Shown here: one piece after another, positions 1 through 12,287 of the stretch
Layout of the letters: each line of letters starts with the position of its first letter
Numbering within the stretch: position 1 is the stretch's first letter
Assembly: GCA_018350325.1 (NCBI GenBank)
Contig: JAEVLN010000021.1
Span: 434,001-498,000, forward strand
Reading direction: 5' to 3'
Source of the DNA: Globodera rostochiensis
Taxonomy: Eukaryota; Nematoda; Chromadorea; Rhabditida; Heteroderidae
Length of the DNA: 64,000 nucleotides
Program-made: the position numbers and the translations under genes
The notes under the pieces: model-generated
Told to the model about the DNA's origin: nothing
The model's input: the letters and a program-made list of their open reading frames with translations, nothing else
The model's database searches: none

Positions 1-1232
1 AGAAGAAAAATGACTCAATAATTAGCTTATATAAAAATAATAGATTAATTATTAACAAGTGATAAGTGGGTATATTTTCCTTTTTTTCTTCATTTTTATT
101 TAGACAAGCTGATGAAAATTAGGTATATAAAAATATCTTTATAAATAAGTTTTTTTCTTGTATATTTTATTTATGTTTTATGCATTCTAGAAAAATAAAT
201 ACAAAATTGTTAGTTTTTTATTAGTGTTATATAAATTATCATCCATACAGTCAGCATTTAATTTTATTTTTAGATATCAAATTGTTTAATATTATATTCA
301 ATTTAATGATATTATATTTAATTTAACTCCCATTATATAATATCCGAAATCCTTGTTGTAATGTGCGCACGCGAATAAGTTGGCGAAATCCTGAGCTCCC
401 GGCCATATGATTTACAATTTCAAAATTTGTGAGAATGAGCTTTTTGCATTGTTTTTTTTATTTAGTGAAGTTTTTAAATATTTTTGAAACTGATCGTTTG
501 TTTGCAATTGATATGTTGCCCAGGCATTCACAACTCACATCGTGAACGTGCAGATCAAGAGTATGCTTAGTTATATTGCATAAATTCTTAATATTTTATA
601 TTACGCATTAATTTGATTTTTTATTGTTTATTTTTACTGCAACAGTTACTAGTAGATTTGTGTATATAGAGAATTTTTTAAAACAAAATTTTTGTATTAT
701 ACAACAATTGTTTTTATTGTTCAAAATGTATATTATGTAAACACAGATATCGGCATATTTAATTATTGATTTTATGTTATCATTGAAAGGTGACAGACGA
801 TTTTTGTATTAATTAAAATTTACGGCTTTTCGTTTTCGCAACCTTCTTTGCCAGCCAGTGGCAGATTGAGTGGCTGGTCTTATCGAGGGTGACCCTGCCT
901 GAAATTAGGTAATATTACCTTTGTGTACCAATTGAATTTAATATTTAATAGTGAAAATTATAGTGAATTTAAAAAACATTGTGATAAATGCAAAATGTCT
1001 TAAAAAATTCTTTTGGGAGTTTGGGCTGTCTTTATTTATGCCATGTTTACATTAATTGTATATTGAGCCATATAATAATGTTAAATATTTTAAATAGAAA
1101 ATTGGACAATTAGGGTTTTAATCGTTTGAATCTTAAAAAACGCCGGAGTTTTTATATTTTGTTTTTATAAAGTTTATAATTGTCGCTGAGTAAATTTTGT
1201 GAAAGTTTATTTGATACAAATCATTCATTATA
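1..1232. other. AT-rich flank, no secure gene
   Basis: Very AT-rich DNA with no long open frame. Two GC-richer islands stand out, near 350-410 and 824-905. The second has splice-like borders and is listed separately. Nothing else is recognised here. Confidence 0.6.
824..898 (-). other. Candidate host exon (unidentified)
   Basis: A 75-nt GC-richer island inside very AT-rich DNA. On the minus strand it is bounded by an acceptor-like CTAATTTCAG ending at 899 and a donor-like GTAAAT starting at 823. Its length is exactly 25 codons, and two of the three frames are open. I do not recognise the peptide. Small size and AT-rich flanks fit an internal exon with long introns, but a chance island or old repeat is also possible. 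Confidence 0.25.
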
Positions 1233-2128
1233 TTGGGGTGTTCGGAAAGTTCTTGCCCTCTTAGTGATGGCTGTCAATTTGAATTTTTTATGCGTTCCCC
1301 CGCGGCGGTCAAAAATCAATTTTAGGCCGATGGGAAAGAGCAATGTTCATTGCATAGGAAAATGTACGCTTTCCTATTTTATGGCCTAAAATTGCTTTTT
1401 AGGAAATTAAAAAATGGATCCTCCCAAATCCCAAATTCGGGCCCTATTACTCTATGAGTTTCAATTGGGGCACGGGCCGACAGAAGCAACCCGGAATGTG
1501 TGTCAGGCGTTAGGCGAGAGTGCCGTCTCACTTCGAACAACGAAAAATTGGTTCTCAAAATTTCGCCAGGGTGATCTGGGGCCCAGTGAATTTGAGGGCT
1601 CCTATTTCGGGGGCTTTGAGACTAACCTTGCCCAGTTTATGCTTTTTGTGAGCTTAAACATTGCTTATCAACTCAGCAAAAATTAAAGATTTTTCGTTCA
1701 GCAAAAAATTTTCTACGATTTTTTGAATCTTATTGCTAAAAATTGGCCTTTTTTGCCCCAAAATTTCTGCTGGAGCAAACTTTGGAGTTTCATAAAAAAT
1801 TAATGGGTGGAGCAATAAACCTCAAATTTTGCAAGAAGCTTCTCCCATCTATGTTCTAACTTTCCAAAACTTCAAATTACGATAATCTCATACTGTAAAA
1901 GAAAAATAGAGTCTCAAACAGAGTAGGTTCAAAAAAAGCAAAATTTGGGTTTTAGCTCATAGCTCAGCTCCATTCTAATGACTGGGGACAAAAATATATC
2001 CAGAAAAAGGCAACATTTTATCGATCATAATGGAGCTTATTTTGATTAATGTTGGATTATTATTTAATTTTTTATGATTTTTCCAATTTAAAAAAATCGA
2101 AAGGGCAAGAACTTTCCGAACACCCCAA
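1233..2128 (+). mobile_element. Deleted mariner-family transposon
   Basis: The ends are a perfect 27-bp inverted repeat (TTGGGGTGTTCGGAAAGTTC...), at 1233-1259 and 2102-2128. TA dinucleotides at 1231-1232 and 2129-2130 form the Tc1/mariner target duplication. Only 896 bp separate the ends, against about 1.3 kb for a full mariner. The inside holds only the start of a transposase (1414-1686), followed by non-coding AT-rich DNA. It is therefore a non-autonomous deletion derivative, probably mobilisable only by a relative elsewhere. Confidence 0.9.
1414..1686 (+). pseudogene. Mariner transposase, N-terminal fragment
   Basis: Ninety codons from an ATG. The first ~60 residues match the paired helix-turn-helix of mariner/SETMAR transposases: MDPPKSQIRALLLYEFQLG, then EATRNVCQALGE, then the recognition-helix signature TTKNWFSKFRQGD. 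After about residue 65 the similarity stops. The reading frame runs into unrelated sequence and ends at 1686, so the catalytic DDD domain is absent. The piece could at most encode a DNA-binding peptide; I regard it as a relic of internal deletion within the element at 1233-2128. Confidence 0.85.
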
Positions 2129-5100
2129 TAATAAACGTCAGAAAGTTCAGTGAAATATATTTTTGATTATATTGTAAATTTTTTAATTTTTTAGTTGCTT
2201 CTCATCAGCTTAGTTATGTGGAATCCCTTGAATTCTGTTAAGATCATATTTTTGTTTTATGATATTTAAAATGAACATTTTAAGGTTCGTTTTTTACCAT
2301 TGATATGTAAACAAATATAGTTTTGTTTAATCGTTTGATCTTTCACTTTATAATTTTAGTTAAACGAGACAGTTATATATGGTAAAAAAGTGATTTGATT
2401 TTTTGCAGAACTTGCTATTATTTGAAACACATAATGCATTTAATTGTTGATATTTACTAGTTTTCTATTGCAAATTAGACTAAAGGTGATTCTCCGATTT
2501 GGATAGCATTTTTTTTCGTTGTTCGCTGGCTGTGTTTGTTTTTCACCCTGCACGCAACGCTTTGTTTTCGTCGGTTGAATCCAAATGATTGGTTGCAGGA
2601 TATGAATCATTTAAACCTTCTGAGTCAGACATCCTCATATTACTTGGATTGTTATAAAATTGGACGCTCCAAATTCGCCTCTTTGTCAAGAATTTAATTT
2701 TTTACATTGTTACTTTTTGTCATTGTTTTACCGTTAATTATTTCTAATGATACAATTTAATATTACTTGTATACAATAATCAATTATTAGTAAAATATTT
2801 TTTTAGTTTGAATTATATTTTTTTGTTTAAATTATTAGAATATACGATAAAATTCAAATAAAAAATCAAGTGTGTATTTATTTATTTTTATTTTTAGAAG
2901 AATATTAGTCAAAAAATTAATTAAATTTTTAAATTAAAGATTTCTGTATTTAAATTATATCCTTTTTGTCTGACGATTAATAATAATTTTAGAAGCTAAA
3001 TATTAAACAAAAATAACAGTAATGATAAATCGCTAAATGAGTAATTTATAAATGATATAAAATTTTTAAGGATTATGCTATTATAGGTAAACAAATAAAA
3101 ACATAAAGATTTATCTAGTATAAAAAATCTAAAAAATAATTTTAACGCATAAATAATATTAAAGATCAATATACATTTCTTCAGAATAAACAAAATATAA
3201 TTATCACACGGAATAATGCTATTCACGTTATTATTTAATCAGATTTAAAAATTCACAAATTTTACCCAACTTTTCGGTCAGACAGTTTCAAATATTTATA
3301 AATTTTTTATCTTGTTTTTTAAAATATTAAGCTTTTATATATCTTAAAAATTATTACTGGATTTTGGCACAAATAAAATGTAAAGTATTTAAGGCTACAT
3401 TTTCTGAAACAAATTGAGATTTGCAGGCTGTGGTCTTTAAGCATATTTACAAAACTAGGCTTAAAATATTTGATCAAATATAGTCAGTGTTAATAATTGA
3501 CTTTGTTTCATTTTTAATCTTTAGAAGGTGCATTAAAAGTCCTGAAAAGCATTAGGGAATTTTCTTCAAAACTAATTCAAAAATTGAAACTGAATTAAAC
3601 AGTTTTACAAATGGCATGATTCATTTAAAGTTGCGGTTTTTTAAACAAACTCTCATGTCATTCTGACTAAGTGGACAAATTCAATATGGGGCTGATGCTC
3701 ATGCTACTCTCGTTTTTTTGTGAATCAATTAATTTATAAAGTAAAATAAAGTAAATAATAATAAAAACCTTTAAAATTTAAATAAAAGATATGCAAACCA
3801 TACAATACCAAAAATAAATAATGATCACAATTCGTCACTATTTTGCATAAAAATCAAAAGTACAACGACAAAATCGTCGTAGTCGAATCTGTGCTATTGC
3901 ATATCAAGGATATAACGCTCCGATGAGCTTAATTTTGATAAATTGTGAATTTTTCTATATTGAGTACAAATAAAAATTGTTTCCTGCTAAAATAATAAAA
4001 AATGAATTACGTCTAAAAAATTCATATACGAGTAAGTCTTTATTTGGTAAATTACAAAAATTTTTACCATGTTCTTTTTGTCATTTTAGTTCAGAAATGA
4101 TGAATGGCAATCAATGATTCACGTGCATAGCTCATTCGAAAACGTTGTGAAAAAAAATCAGCAGGGTTTATAAAAATTAAATAGAAAAAAAAAATATAAT
4201 TATACTATAAACGAAAACGCCTGACCTAAATAAATATTTTATGGCCAAACGTATACCAAAAATTTATACGGTCCCATAAAGAGTCTTCACTACATTTTTA
4301 ATAATGTTCAAATGCAAGTACTTAAAAAGGTTTATGCGACTAAGCATCAGTAACTCTTTGCCCCTATAATAAATTAATAATATATTTTCGATTGCAACAA
4401 ATTTTACTATAAATATATATTTCTGCAGAACGATTTTAAATAGTTGTTTCAAACACAGCTTTGATTTGACAGTAAATAAGTAAAACCGGTTAGATTAAAA
4501 TTTATTTCATAAAACACAATATAATGCCTGCTTTTAAAAATTTGAGCTTTAACTATATAATTAAATTTAATAATAAAGTAATAAAAATTAAAGTAACACC
4601 AAGAATATACCAGTTTAAAGAAAACTTATTAAATTCACAAAATGTAATTATTAGAATTTTTAAATACATTAAGTGTTTGGCTGGAAAACATGGTATAAAA
4701 TAATAAAATCGATGATAGAAATAATAATCTAAGAAATGAAACAAAATGTAGCCGGAAGGCGTGCGTGCTCTGGACAACCGATGTAAGTCAATCTTCCGAT
4801 CATTCAGCAGGCCTTCATTTTTATTCAAGATAAAGTTCTAATTATGTTTATTCCTTTTTCCAAAAAAATAAAATTAAAATTCCTAGTTAATATTAAATAA
4901 TACTCCTAAAACAGAAAAAATATTTCAATAAATTGTTTGTTAATTGTACTTTAAACATTTAAATAACCTATAAAAATTTTAAAACTATTGAACACAAAAT
5001 TAATTTTGCTATAAATATCAATTTTATCGAATAAAGATAAAATTCGCCTTTTAATTTTCTTCTATTATTAACAGATCGCGAAGAAATCATGCAGTTTGGT

Positions 5101-5527
5101 GGTATTCCTTGTCCTTTTATTACTTTCAGGCTTTCAGAAATGACAATTGTTCGAATAATGCTAGTGTCATTATATCGGCTTCGCCAAATATTTATTGTAT
5201 ATCGCCCGGAATTTACGTCAACTGCCTTACACACTGAGTCATATGAACTTAAACAAATCATATGCGTAATTTATATGTTTTTTTACATTATTTGGTTTTG
5301 TCATATATTTAAATTCATTTCGTGAATATTGTGTAATTTGTATTTTTGGTAATTACATCATACTTATATTTTACCATGTAAAATAAATAAATAATTAAGG
5401 CAAGAAATTAATAAAAAATGTTTATTATCCGATAAGTTGTTTTGGCACAAACTGAGCAAAAACAAAAATTAATTGAGCAAAAAAGCATAATTACAAGTTA
5501 ATAAAATGAAAAACTTCATATTTTGAG
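2129..5527. other. AT-rich region, no secure gene
   Basis: Long AT-rich stretch after the mariner. GC-richer islands lie at about 2547-2638 (listed as a candidate exon), 3660-3720, 3870-3930 and 5060-5260. The 5060-5260 island is open on both strands and has a TTATTACTTTCAG acceptor-like string on the plus strand, but neither translation is recognisable. No RNA gene or repeat was recognised. Confidence 0.5.
2547..2638 (-). other. Candidate first coding exon (unidentified)
   Basis: On the minus strand an ATG at 2638 opens a 30-codon frame starting MRMSDSEGLNDSYP. It ends at a donor-like GTGAAA at 2546. The peptide is acidic and polar, unlike the Lys/Ile/Phe-rich peptides that AT-rich junk produces. 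No matching downstream exon could be joined with confidence: the candidate exon at 824-898 gives a stop in the phase required. The product is unknown. Confidence 0.25.
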
Positions 5528-6410
5528 GGCGCCCGGACAATTGGACAGTGGACAATCCGACAGTGGACAATTGGACAGTGGACAATCCGACAGTGAGGAC
5601 AATCCGATAGAAGTGGGCAATCGGACAGTGGACAATACGACAGTGAATGAAAATTAAAAAAAATTAAATCGGGATGAGAAGGAGAAAAACCGTGCTTATT
5701 TGAATGGCGCGGGTTAAAAACTCCTTAAATTTATTTTATTCAAATCTGTTCTGGCAGTCGGTAATCAATATCTTTAATAAGTCATTAGAGCGATCACGGG
5801 GTAAATGGCACTAATGGCCGCATCCTTTTTCCAAGTTCACGCCAGGGTTGGGCGGATCCGTTTTACGTTTAAAAAAATTTTGCGTTTTTACACAATAGAT
5901 TTTCGACCGTCCCTGGTTCACACTTTTTGACTTCATTTCCTTTCAATGGATATGCTGTGGATTGTTTTGAACTCCTGGACAACAATTCGTACATTTGTTC
6001 GCAAATTCAAAAATGTTCAGAAATCAATTTTGGTCTCAAACTCGTTCTCAAAAAGCATGTTTCGGGTCCGGGATTCAGAATTGAGCGAAATGGAAATTCA
6101 GATTCCGGTTCTACGCCCCCGAATATCTTTAGAAAAATCATTGAGAGTAATTGCCTATACATAGAATGCCAGATCCACTTAGGTAAATGAAATTTATGTT
6201 CAGTAAATTTAAGGAGTTTTTTAACCCGCGCCATTCAAATAAGCACGTTTTTCACCTTCTCATCCCGATTTTAATTTTTTTAAATTTTTATTCACTGTCG
6301 TATTGTCCACTGTCCGATTGTCCACTTCTGTCGGATTGTCCTCACTGTCGGATTGTCCACTGTCCAATTGTCCACTGTCGGATTGTCCACTGTCCAATTG
6401 TCCGGACCCC
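5528..6410. mobile_element. Non-autonomous DNA transposon, 8-bp duplication
   Basis: An 883-bp element whose two ~206-bp arms (about 5528-5733 and 6204-6410) are near-perfect inverted copies. It is flanked by an 8-bp direct duplication, ATTTTGAG, at 5520-5527 and 6411-6418. Outer arms are built from short repeats of GGACAATTGGACAGT / GGACAATCCGACAGT; inner arms share a stretch around GGCGCGGGTTAAAAA. Termini read GGCGCCCGGAC (left) and GGGGTCCGGAC (right, reversed). The ~470-bp core has no convincing gene. The 8-bp duplication fits hAT, P or Merlin-like superfamilies; the ends do not decide which. Confidence 0.85.
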
Positions 6411-6677
6411 ATTTTGAGTGGGACTGTTTGGCGAAGAGCTAACGCGGAAGGACCTCAAAATGTAAATTAAAGAAAATGAATTAATAATAAGGATGTGGGC
6501 AAGTTTATTTTAATTTCTCTAATTTGAATTTAGAAGTTTAATAACAATTACCTTTTTTATAATAAATTTGGTATTTAATTAAACAATGATCCCAGAAGTC
6601 ATATTTATTCACTATTTAAAGGCGCAATGCATTTTAGAGGAGTATTCATTAACTATAAATATTTTTAAAGATTTATC

Positions 6678-6895
6678 ATTAAAGACATGACTTCATTATA
6701 ATTGATAATAAACAACAAAAATATCTTTGAAATCAATTATTGCTATATAAATATCGTATTTTAAAATATTTTATTAATATATTAAAAATCAATTTAAACA
6801 TAAATAAATTTAAAATTGATATGCTATTTTAAATACAATGAATTGATGTATTACGTCTCAATAGAATTCTATAATAAAATCAAATACCAAATCTT
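6678..6895 (+). repeat. Dispersed repeat, copy 1
   Basis: This ~215-bp stretch aligns collinearly, with small indels, to 45689-45900 in the same orientation. Shared blocks include ATTGCTATATAAA, then ATATCGTA, AATTTAAACATAAA, ATTGATAT and ATGTATTAC. The agreement runs through too many ordered blocks to be AT-richness alone. It is probably an old, diverged transposon or segmental copy; no coding capacity or terminal repeats are visible. Confidence 0.6.
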
Positions 6896-7979
6896 AAGCC
6901 AATATACAAAAATAAATTTGAATGGAAAGATAAATCCCAAATTAAAGTGTTATTTAATGAATTAGCAATATTCGATTCAAAAATTAATTTAATGTTAATT
7001 ATCATTAATCGTAATAGTTTAATTTAACCACCAGATTTTCTATTGTTTGGCTATATTGGTTTTGGTTAATTTTATGTTGTAATATTTAATGAAATTGCTT
7101 TACAATAATCATGTTATTTAACGTATATTAAAATATATTTTAACCGTAACAATGAATGTTTTTAAAAATCCATACCGTCACTTTATTTAATTCTTCAATG
7201 AACAATCTTGGAGATTAGGTAATTATTTAGTTTCAAAAAATGTTAAATAGGAGAATTTAATTTCATCATTTAAATCAGCACCCGAGATTAAATCATATGA
7301 TCGTCGAAAACAGTCAAAACGTCCGCGCACACCCTGGACAATAATAGCAAAATCGCATATAAGCAAAAATCCATTTAATAGAAAATGGTAACAATTAAGA
7401 TCTAATTCAACGGTAATTTTGTATTTTTTAATATCTTTAAAAAGGTAAACTTTAAATAAATTGAATCGAATTTTATTTGCTCTTTTGCTATTGCTTAGGT
7501 CCATCAATATCTTTAAATTTATTTTTGTTATTTGAACTATCTTTTCGGTCCCATCTTTCTTTTTTTTCACACAATTTACAAATTGATACTACTTCAAGTG
7601 TTTAAAAAAAGAAAATTGTTTTTCTATTTATTCAACATCTATAAGATTAATTTATAAATATTTTTATGGTAGTCATTATTGTAAGGCTTTTCCATTTTAT
7701 TGGAAACTTTATTTTGTAATAATTTTGCAATTTAATTGTGTCTTGGACTTTTAATTTTATTTTCTATAAAGCTTCGTTGTTTGAAATTCTGTAAAGTTTC
7801 AGCTCCAATATTTATTCTTTTTTGAAGGTTTATGAAATAACATGTTGTAGAGTATAGAATAATTAATAATTTCAATAAATGTTGTTCGCATGAGTTACAT
7901 TTGATTATTGGTTAGATATTTTCGTTGTTTTTGAGAGGTTTGCTTATTTAATATAATAATAATTCAGTGAATTAATCAG

Positions 7980-8070
7980 ATTAAACTCATTAAAGCCTTT
8001 GCGGCGCAACATAAGAACATCAAAAAAGCGTCCTGCATGACCTTCCATTGGCATCGCGAAACGAGTGCAA
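7980..8070 (+). other. Candidate host exon (unidentified)
   Basis: A GC-richer island preceded by an acceptor-like ATTAATCAG (ending 7979) and followed by a donor-like GTAATT (from 8071). The enclosed 91 nt are open in the frame beginning IKLIKAFAAQHKN and ending FHWHRETSA, with one nucleotide left for a split codon. Amino acid composition is protein-like (His, Trp, Cys, Met). I do not recognise a family. Confidence 0.3.
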
Positions 8071-9229
8071 GTAATTTTTATTAGGGAATTAAGCAAAAGA
8101 ATTATTGGTTTTTAACTAATTAACAATTTTACACATCCATTATTTTAATAAATTCATTATTAGTAATTTTTATTGAAAGTGTAATCAAATATTATAACTA
8201 TTTTTAGTATTGTTATTTTGCTGCAAACATCCCAAGGTTTTATATATGTATTATTTGTGCATTAAATAGCTCAAATTTTTCAATATTTTAATTTGAGATC
8301 ACCTTATTGTATTGTCACTTGTCTAAATAGCGCATTTATTTTTTTTTATGTAACATTTATTTTATTTATTAGAAAAGTGTTGAAACATTTACTGTAATTA
8401 TAATTTGAAATTATTTTAATTTTATCGGTGCTGGGTATATTTCACTAACATAAATAAATTTAGGATTTTATTGCAATTTAAATTAAAATATGTTTTATTT
8501 TTTGGCTGAATAATTTAAACTTAAATTATTTTTGAATTAATATTCTTATTGTTAATATAATTCATTTCAAACATAAAACAATTGTAAAAATTTATGCTGC
8601 TTAATCAAATTAAGAGCATTGGCATAAAGGTGAAAAATTATTGTTAACATATTTTTGAAAAATTGAAAAATCTCAAATAAAAAACATTAATCTTTTAATT
8701 TACTACGTGTTTGAATATTTTTTAAACAAAACAAAAACATTCAACAATTTATATAGATAGCATGCCAATTTTACCGTAACAAAAACTAACAAACGCGGCA
8801 ATATTCATGTGAGTATTGACAGATACAAAGTTATAAAAAATTAATATATTTAAACGAATATAATGCAAAACTTTGAAAAAGTAAATAATATTAGAGGTAT
8901 TCTTCTAAAAAATTGAGTAAATAAAGATTAAATTTATAAAAACAAATTCATTTGTGAAGTATAATTTTAATCAGAAATGCTATTTTATTATTAAAACGCA
9001 AGACGCAATATTAACTACAAAAAATATAAATACACCATTAATCAATTTTAAATAAATAACAAAATTAGCTCACTTAAAGGAAGAAATTACTTTATTAATT
9101 AAAAACTATCAAAATATGAATCGCAAAAATGTAAAAAAATTATATAAAAAACCAAAACGTTCATGTTTAGGAGCAAAAGGTCAAAAGTTCAAGTTTTAAC
9201 ATTTGACATTGAATTAATTAAATATTTAG

Positions 9230-9337
9230 TCGTCGACAATTCAGAATGGCCAAGTATCGCAATTTTTGTTAATTTGCGGCTCAACGAGCAGCCCAAAGAA
9301 TGCTCGATGGAATCGGCGCGATTAATAACATAGTATA
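9230..9337 (+). other. Candidate exon, trypsin-like protease N-terminal segment
   Basis: After an acceptor-like AAATATTTAG (ending 9229), one frame reads VDNSEWPSIAIFVNLRL, then KECSMESARLIT. This resembles the start of an S1 (chymotrypsin-fold) protease domain, where a short activation peptide is followed by WP-x-x-AI...C.G.LI. The pattern is suggestive only. The next expected landmark, TAAHC with the catalytic His, was not found nearby, and the usual CGGSLI is only loosely matched. A donor-like GTATAG starts at 9332-9333. Confidence 0.2.
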
Positions 9338-11696
9338 GAACATTCAATAAATGTTTAACTGCCTATAAAATGCGTGGCAAAAGTATTGATTGTTAAAACA
9401 AAATACCTATTATAAAAACAAAATTTTCTTAAACACGGACGTTGAATTAAATTATTTAACAACTGAATGATTCGATTTATGTAATTAATTACTCATTAAA
9501 AAATATCGCTCGAAGTTGATGAATACTTAAATTGTTATTAAAATCATTAGCAAATTACAATCTGTATAAGGCATATAATTTATGATCTTAAAGAAAATTT
9601 CCCTTTTTTCTTTCTAACATAAAAAATGTTTAAATAAATTTATCAATCAATAAGGAAGCAATGTGTACAAAGTATACCAATCCAGTTTGACAATCGTTAA
9701 ACATTAAACGACATCAACAAAAGACCCAATTTTAAATGTCTTGATAATTTTAGTTACATTAAAAGCCTCCAATTAATCTCTGTATACCTGATAATTCGAT
9801 CATTTGTTCGGGGATATTCAACTTTCGAAATAATTAATTATCTAAGCTTCTAAAAATAAAATTATTCACAAAAGCTTAATCAGAAGAGTAAAATAACTAT
9901 CTTAAGATTTTAAAAAATACTTTCTAAGATAAAGTCCTGAGGAACAATTACAAAAAATTAAATAGGGCGGCGGATCAAATTCTACACACAAGCGGGCAGT
10001 CAGCATAAGAGGGCACGGTCGTCGGTGTTGAGAGCGAAGTGAGCGTGAGGTGTCTTTAATGCTCCAAATACCCAAATTTAAGTACTGAAAATGTTAATAT
10101 AATTTATAAAAATAATAAAATTATTATTACAAAAAGCAAATTTTTTTTTGAGGTAACACAAGTTTTATGATTATTACTTTTTTCAATTTCCCATTATGGG
10201 TGTTTGTACATAAATATAATTACATATATTAATTTTTTTTTAATTTTATTAATATATTTGACCATGACGTCAAGATTGTATCGAACTGGCGTATTGCGTC
10301 TGCTGATTTAGTGTATTCTCTAGCTCCTTCTAGGCGTGCATTAATGTGAAAGCTCAAATTGTTGCTGTGTTTTTTTTTGTCATTATATTTTGATTTTTTA
10401 TTTTTAGAGTTTAATTTTACGTATATTTAATCTTATGTAAACTGAACAACTTGAGCAACATCAGCCCACGCTGTCACAAGCACGGCGATTAGCATGCTCT
10501 TTTGGAGCGCGTTTGATATGTTATTTAAAATTAATTTGCCAAGTATCATTAAAATATAAGTTATTAAGTTAATTAATGATTTCCTGCTTTTTTATTGCTT
10601 AATTAAAAAACATGTTATATGACAATTTCATAAAGGCACAAAGATTGTCAAAAATAAACTCCAAAAATATGGTTGAACTAATACTGAAGAAAAGGTGGAG
10701 TTGGATTTATATTTATAAAAAAGTTTGATTCCTTAACATTTACAACTAATGAGAGTTTTGTATTTAACATTAAGTTGCTAAGTTCAATTATTTTGCAAAT
10801 AATATATATACACTTTTGAAAAGTCTTATTCGAATAAAATAATTAACATTTTTTGCTTTTAAAAACAACCGAGCTAATCCATATGGTTTATTAGTTTTAT
10901 TCGTGCTTTAATACTCGTTTTTATTTAACACTTGTTTGTTTTGGGTTTTTTTGCATTTATTTAAGTTTGCTGAGGGAGCGCTCGTGGCTCTAGCGGTTCT
11001 TTGCAAATAATTGACCCATTGTGAAGCTGCCGATGGTTGTTCAAAAATTATGAATATTTTTGGAATTTATAAATCTTCTTTATACTTTTAAGTGGAGACC
11101 TCTGTAGATTAACTATCGTAACGGGGGTTTGTCAGACTTTCTTTGGGTAATCATTAAGTGAATTCATATTTTTAAATTTGATGAATAAATTATGTTTCTG
11201 GTTTCATGCCGCTCTAAGGAATGCACGCCATTGTGCAACACTTTTATTTATGTACTATTAATTTTGATTTAAATGACCATTTTGGACATGTAAATTGGTT
11301 TAGTACGATACGATTTTTTTATTAAAGATTTTTGATCAATTTATTCCAACAAAAATCAATCATTCGTTAAAAAATAAAGAAACATTCAAAAAATAGAACC
11401 TTCTTTACAAAAAGGAAAAAAAATTCAAACTTTTTAAAGAAATTAGAAAAAATTAATGAATTTGCCTGCTCGAATATCTTTATATTTTGTAAAAGTGTTT
11501 TATAAATAAATTTTAATTAATCAAATTGGTAAAAGCTTAACTCGTTATAATAATATAAAAGTTGTATTAAGTAAAAAAAATTCGAAAACTCAGATTGCGA
11601 AGGAAACTCCTAAATGTTTTGCGTAATCAAAATTTTAATTAATTGGAGATGCTGCAAGACATTAATTAATTAAAAAAAATATTCAAACAATAATTA

Positions 11697-11815
11697 CCGT
11701 ATAACCTAAAATAGAACTCCCGGGAGTTCTATTTTTCAACCCCCCCAAAAAGGGGAGTTCTATTTTAGGGGAGAGCTCTAATTTAGGGGGGAGTTCTATT
11801 TTTCAACCTCTTTTT
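11697..11815 (+). repeat. Left end and subterminal repeats of pogo-like element
   Basis: This end starts with CCGTATAACCTAAAATAGAAC and continues as iterated GGGAGTTCTATTTT..., TCTAATTTAGG and TTCAACC units separated by G or C runs. The right end carries the same units. After the first ~17 bp the two arms are related mainly by these shared short units, not by a continuous inverted alignment. Confidence 0.75.
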
Positions 11816-11964
11816 TCAGAAAATATTAAAAAATTAGCAATTTTTGCACCAATTTTTGGCAAAATTTGGACAATTTTTACCATTTTTTCTGGCAAAATCA
11901 ATCACTGAATAGAAATTTTATTATTGATAACAATAGTTTCAATATTTTTAAACACAAAACATCT

Positions 11965-12215
11965 AAGTTCAATTGAAAAATCGCTTCCAATGTTTTCATC
12001 TTCGTTCAAATCAATTTCCTCGACCAATTTAATCATTATCATCTTCTTGTCGGCGCTGGCGTAATAATGGAAGTCATTTGGAATCGCTCCATCTTTCTAA
12101 AATACGCCAATATACAAATTTTAAATGTTTTTCCCGCCTGGTACGACTGCCGCATGGATGGCCAAACGCTGCAATGTTTGTTTGTATCAGCCCTGATATG
12201 GCATCTGAAACTGTC
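11965..12215 (-). pseudogene. DDE_1 transposase, C-terminal part (split gene)
   Basis: This is the 3' half of the pogo-like transposase, separated from its 5' half (24755-25342) by the Polinton. Reading on from the target duplication it gives SFRCHIRADTNK, completing the DDE_1 motif WDSFRCH. The frame then shifts by one nucleotide: the adjacent frame continues LQRLAIHAAVVPGG, as expected for the family. After PGG the part that should hold the third catalytic acid is missing. A Lys/Glu-rich tail follows (for example LVEEIDLNEDEN). The gene was decayed as well as interrupted. It is not clear which came first. Confidence 0.7.
12210..12215. other. Polinton target-site duplication, left copy
   Basis: ACTGTC directly outside the left Polinton end. 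The same six bases lie at 24755-24760 outside the right end. Six-base duplications are the rule for Maverick/Polinton integrases. On the minus strand these are the Asp-Ser codons (GAC AGT) of the host transposase. Confidence 0.9.
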
Positions 12216-12287
12216 AGCAGAATAGGGCCAAGATTTTGGCCCCAAAACACGGCCCTTCTACTTCGCTTCCGGAACACCCGCCCCAAA
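12216..12287 (+). repeat. Polinton left terminal inverted repeat
   Basis: 72 bp, identical in reverse complement to 24683-24754, beginning AGCAGAATAGGGCC and ending near ACACCCGCCCCAAA. Inside it, GGCCAAGATTTTGGCC is a near-palindrome. The sequences diverge immediately beyond 12287. Confidence 0.9.

Larger units (their letters stand above)
6411..11694. other. AT-rich region with GC-richer islands
   Basis: About 5.3 kb of AT-rich DNA without a gene that can be followed. It contains an old dispersed repeat (6678-6895) and several GC-richer islands: ~7270-7335, 7980-8070, 9230-9337, 9965-10060, 10265-10350, 10450-10525 and 10970-11040. Two of these are listed as candidate exons. The others are open in more than one frame and could not be assigned. 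Confidence 0.5.

Noticed and set aside
4968..5325. 97-codon minus and 78-codon plus frames
   Set aside because: Both strands are open over the same GC-richer island. Neither peptide is recognisable, so a strand cannot be chosen.
7223..7570. 115-codon minus-strand frame
   Set aside because: Mostly Lys/Ile/Phe/Leu from AT-rich DNA and without a domain. Only the short stretch GVRGRFDCFRRSYDLIS near 7327-7277, after GTCCAG, looks exon-like, too little to call.
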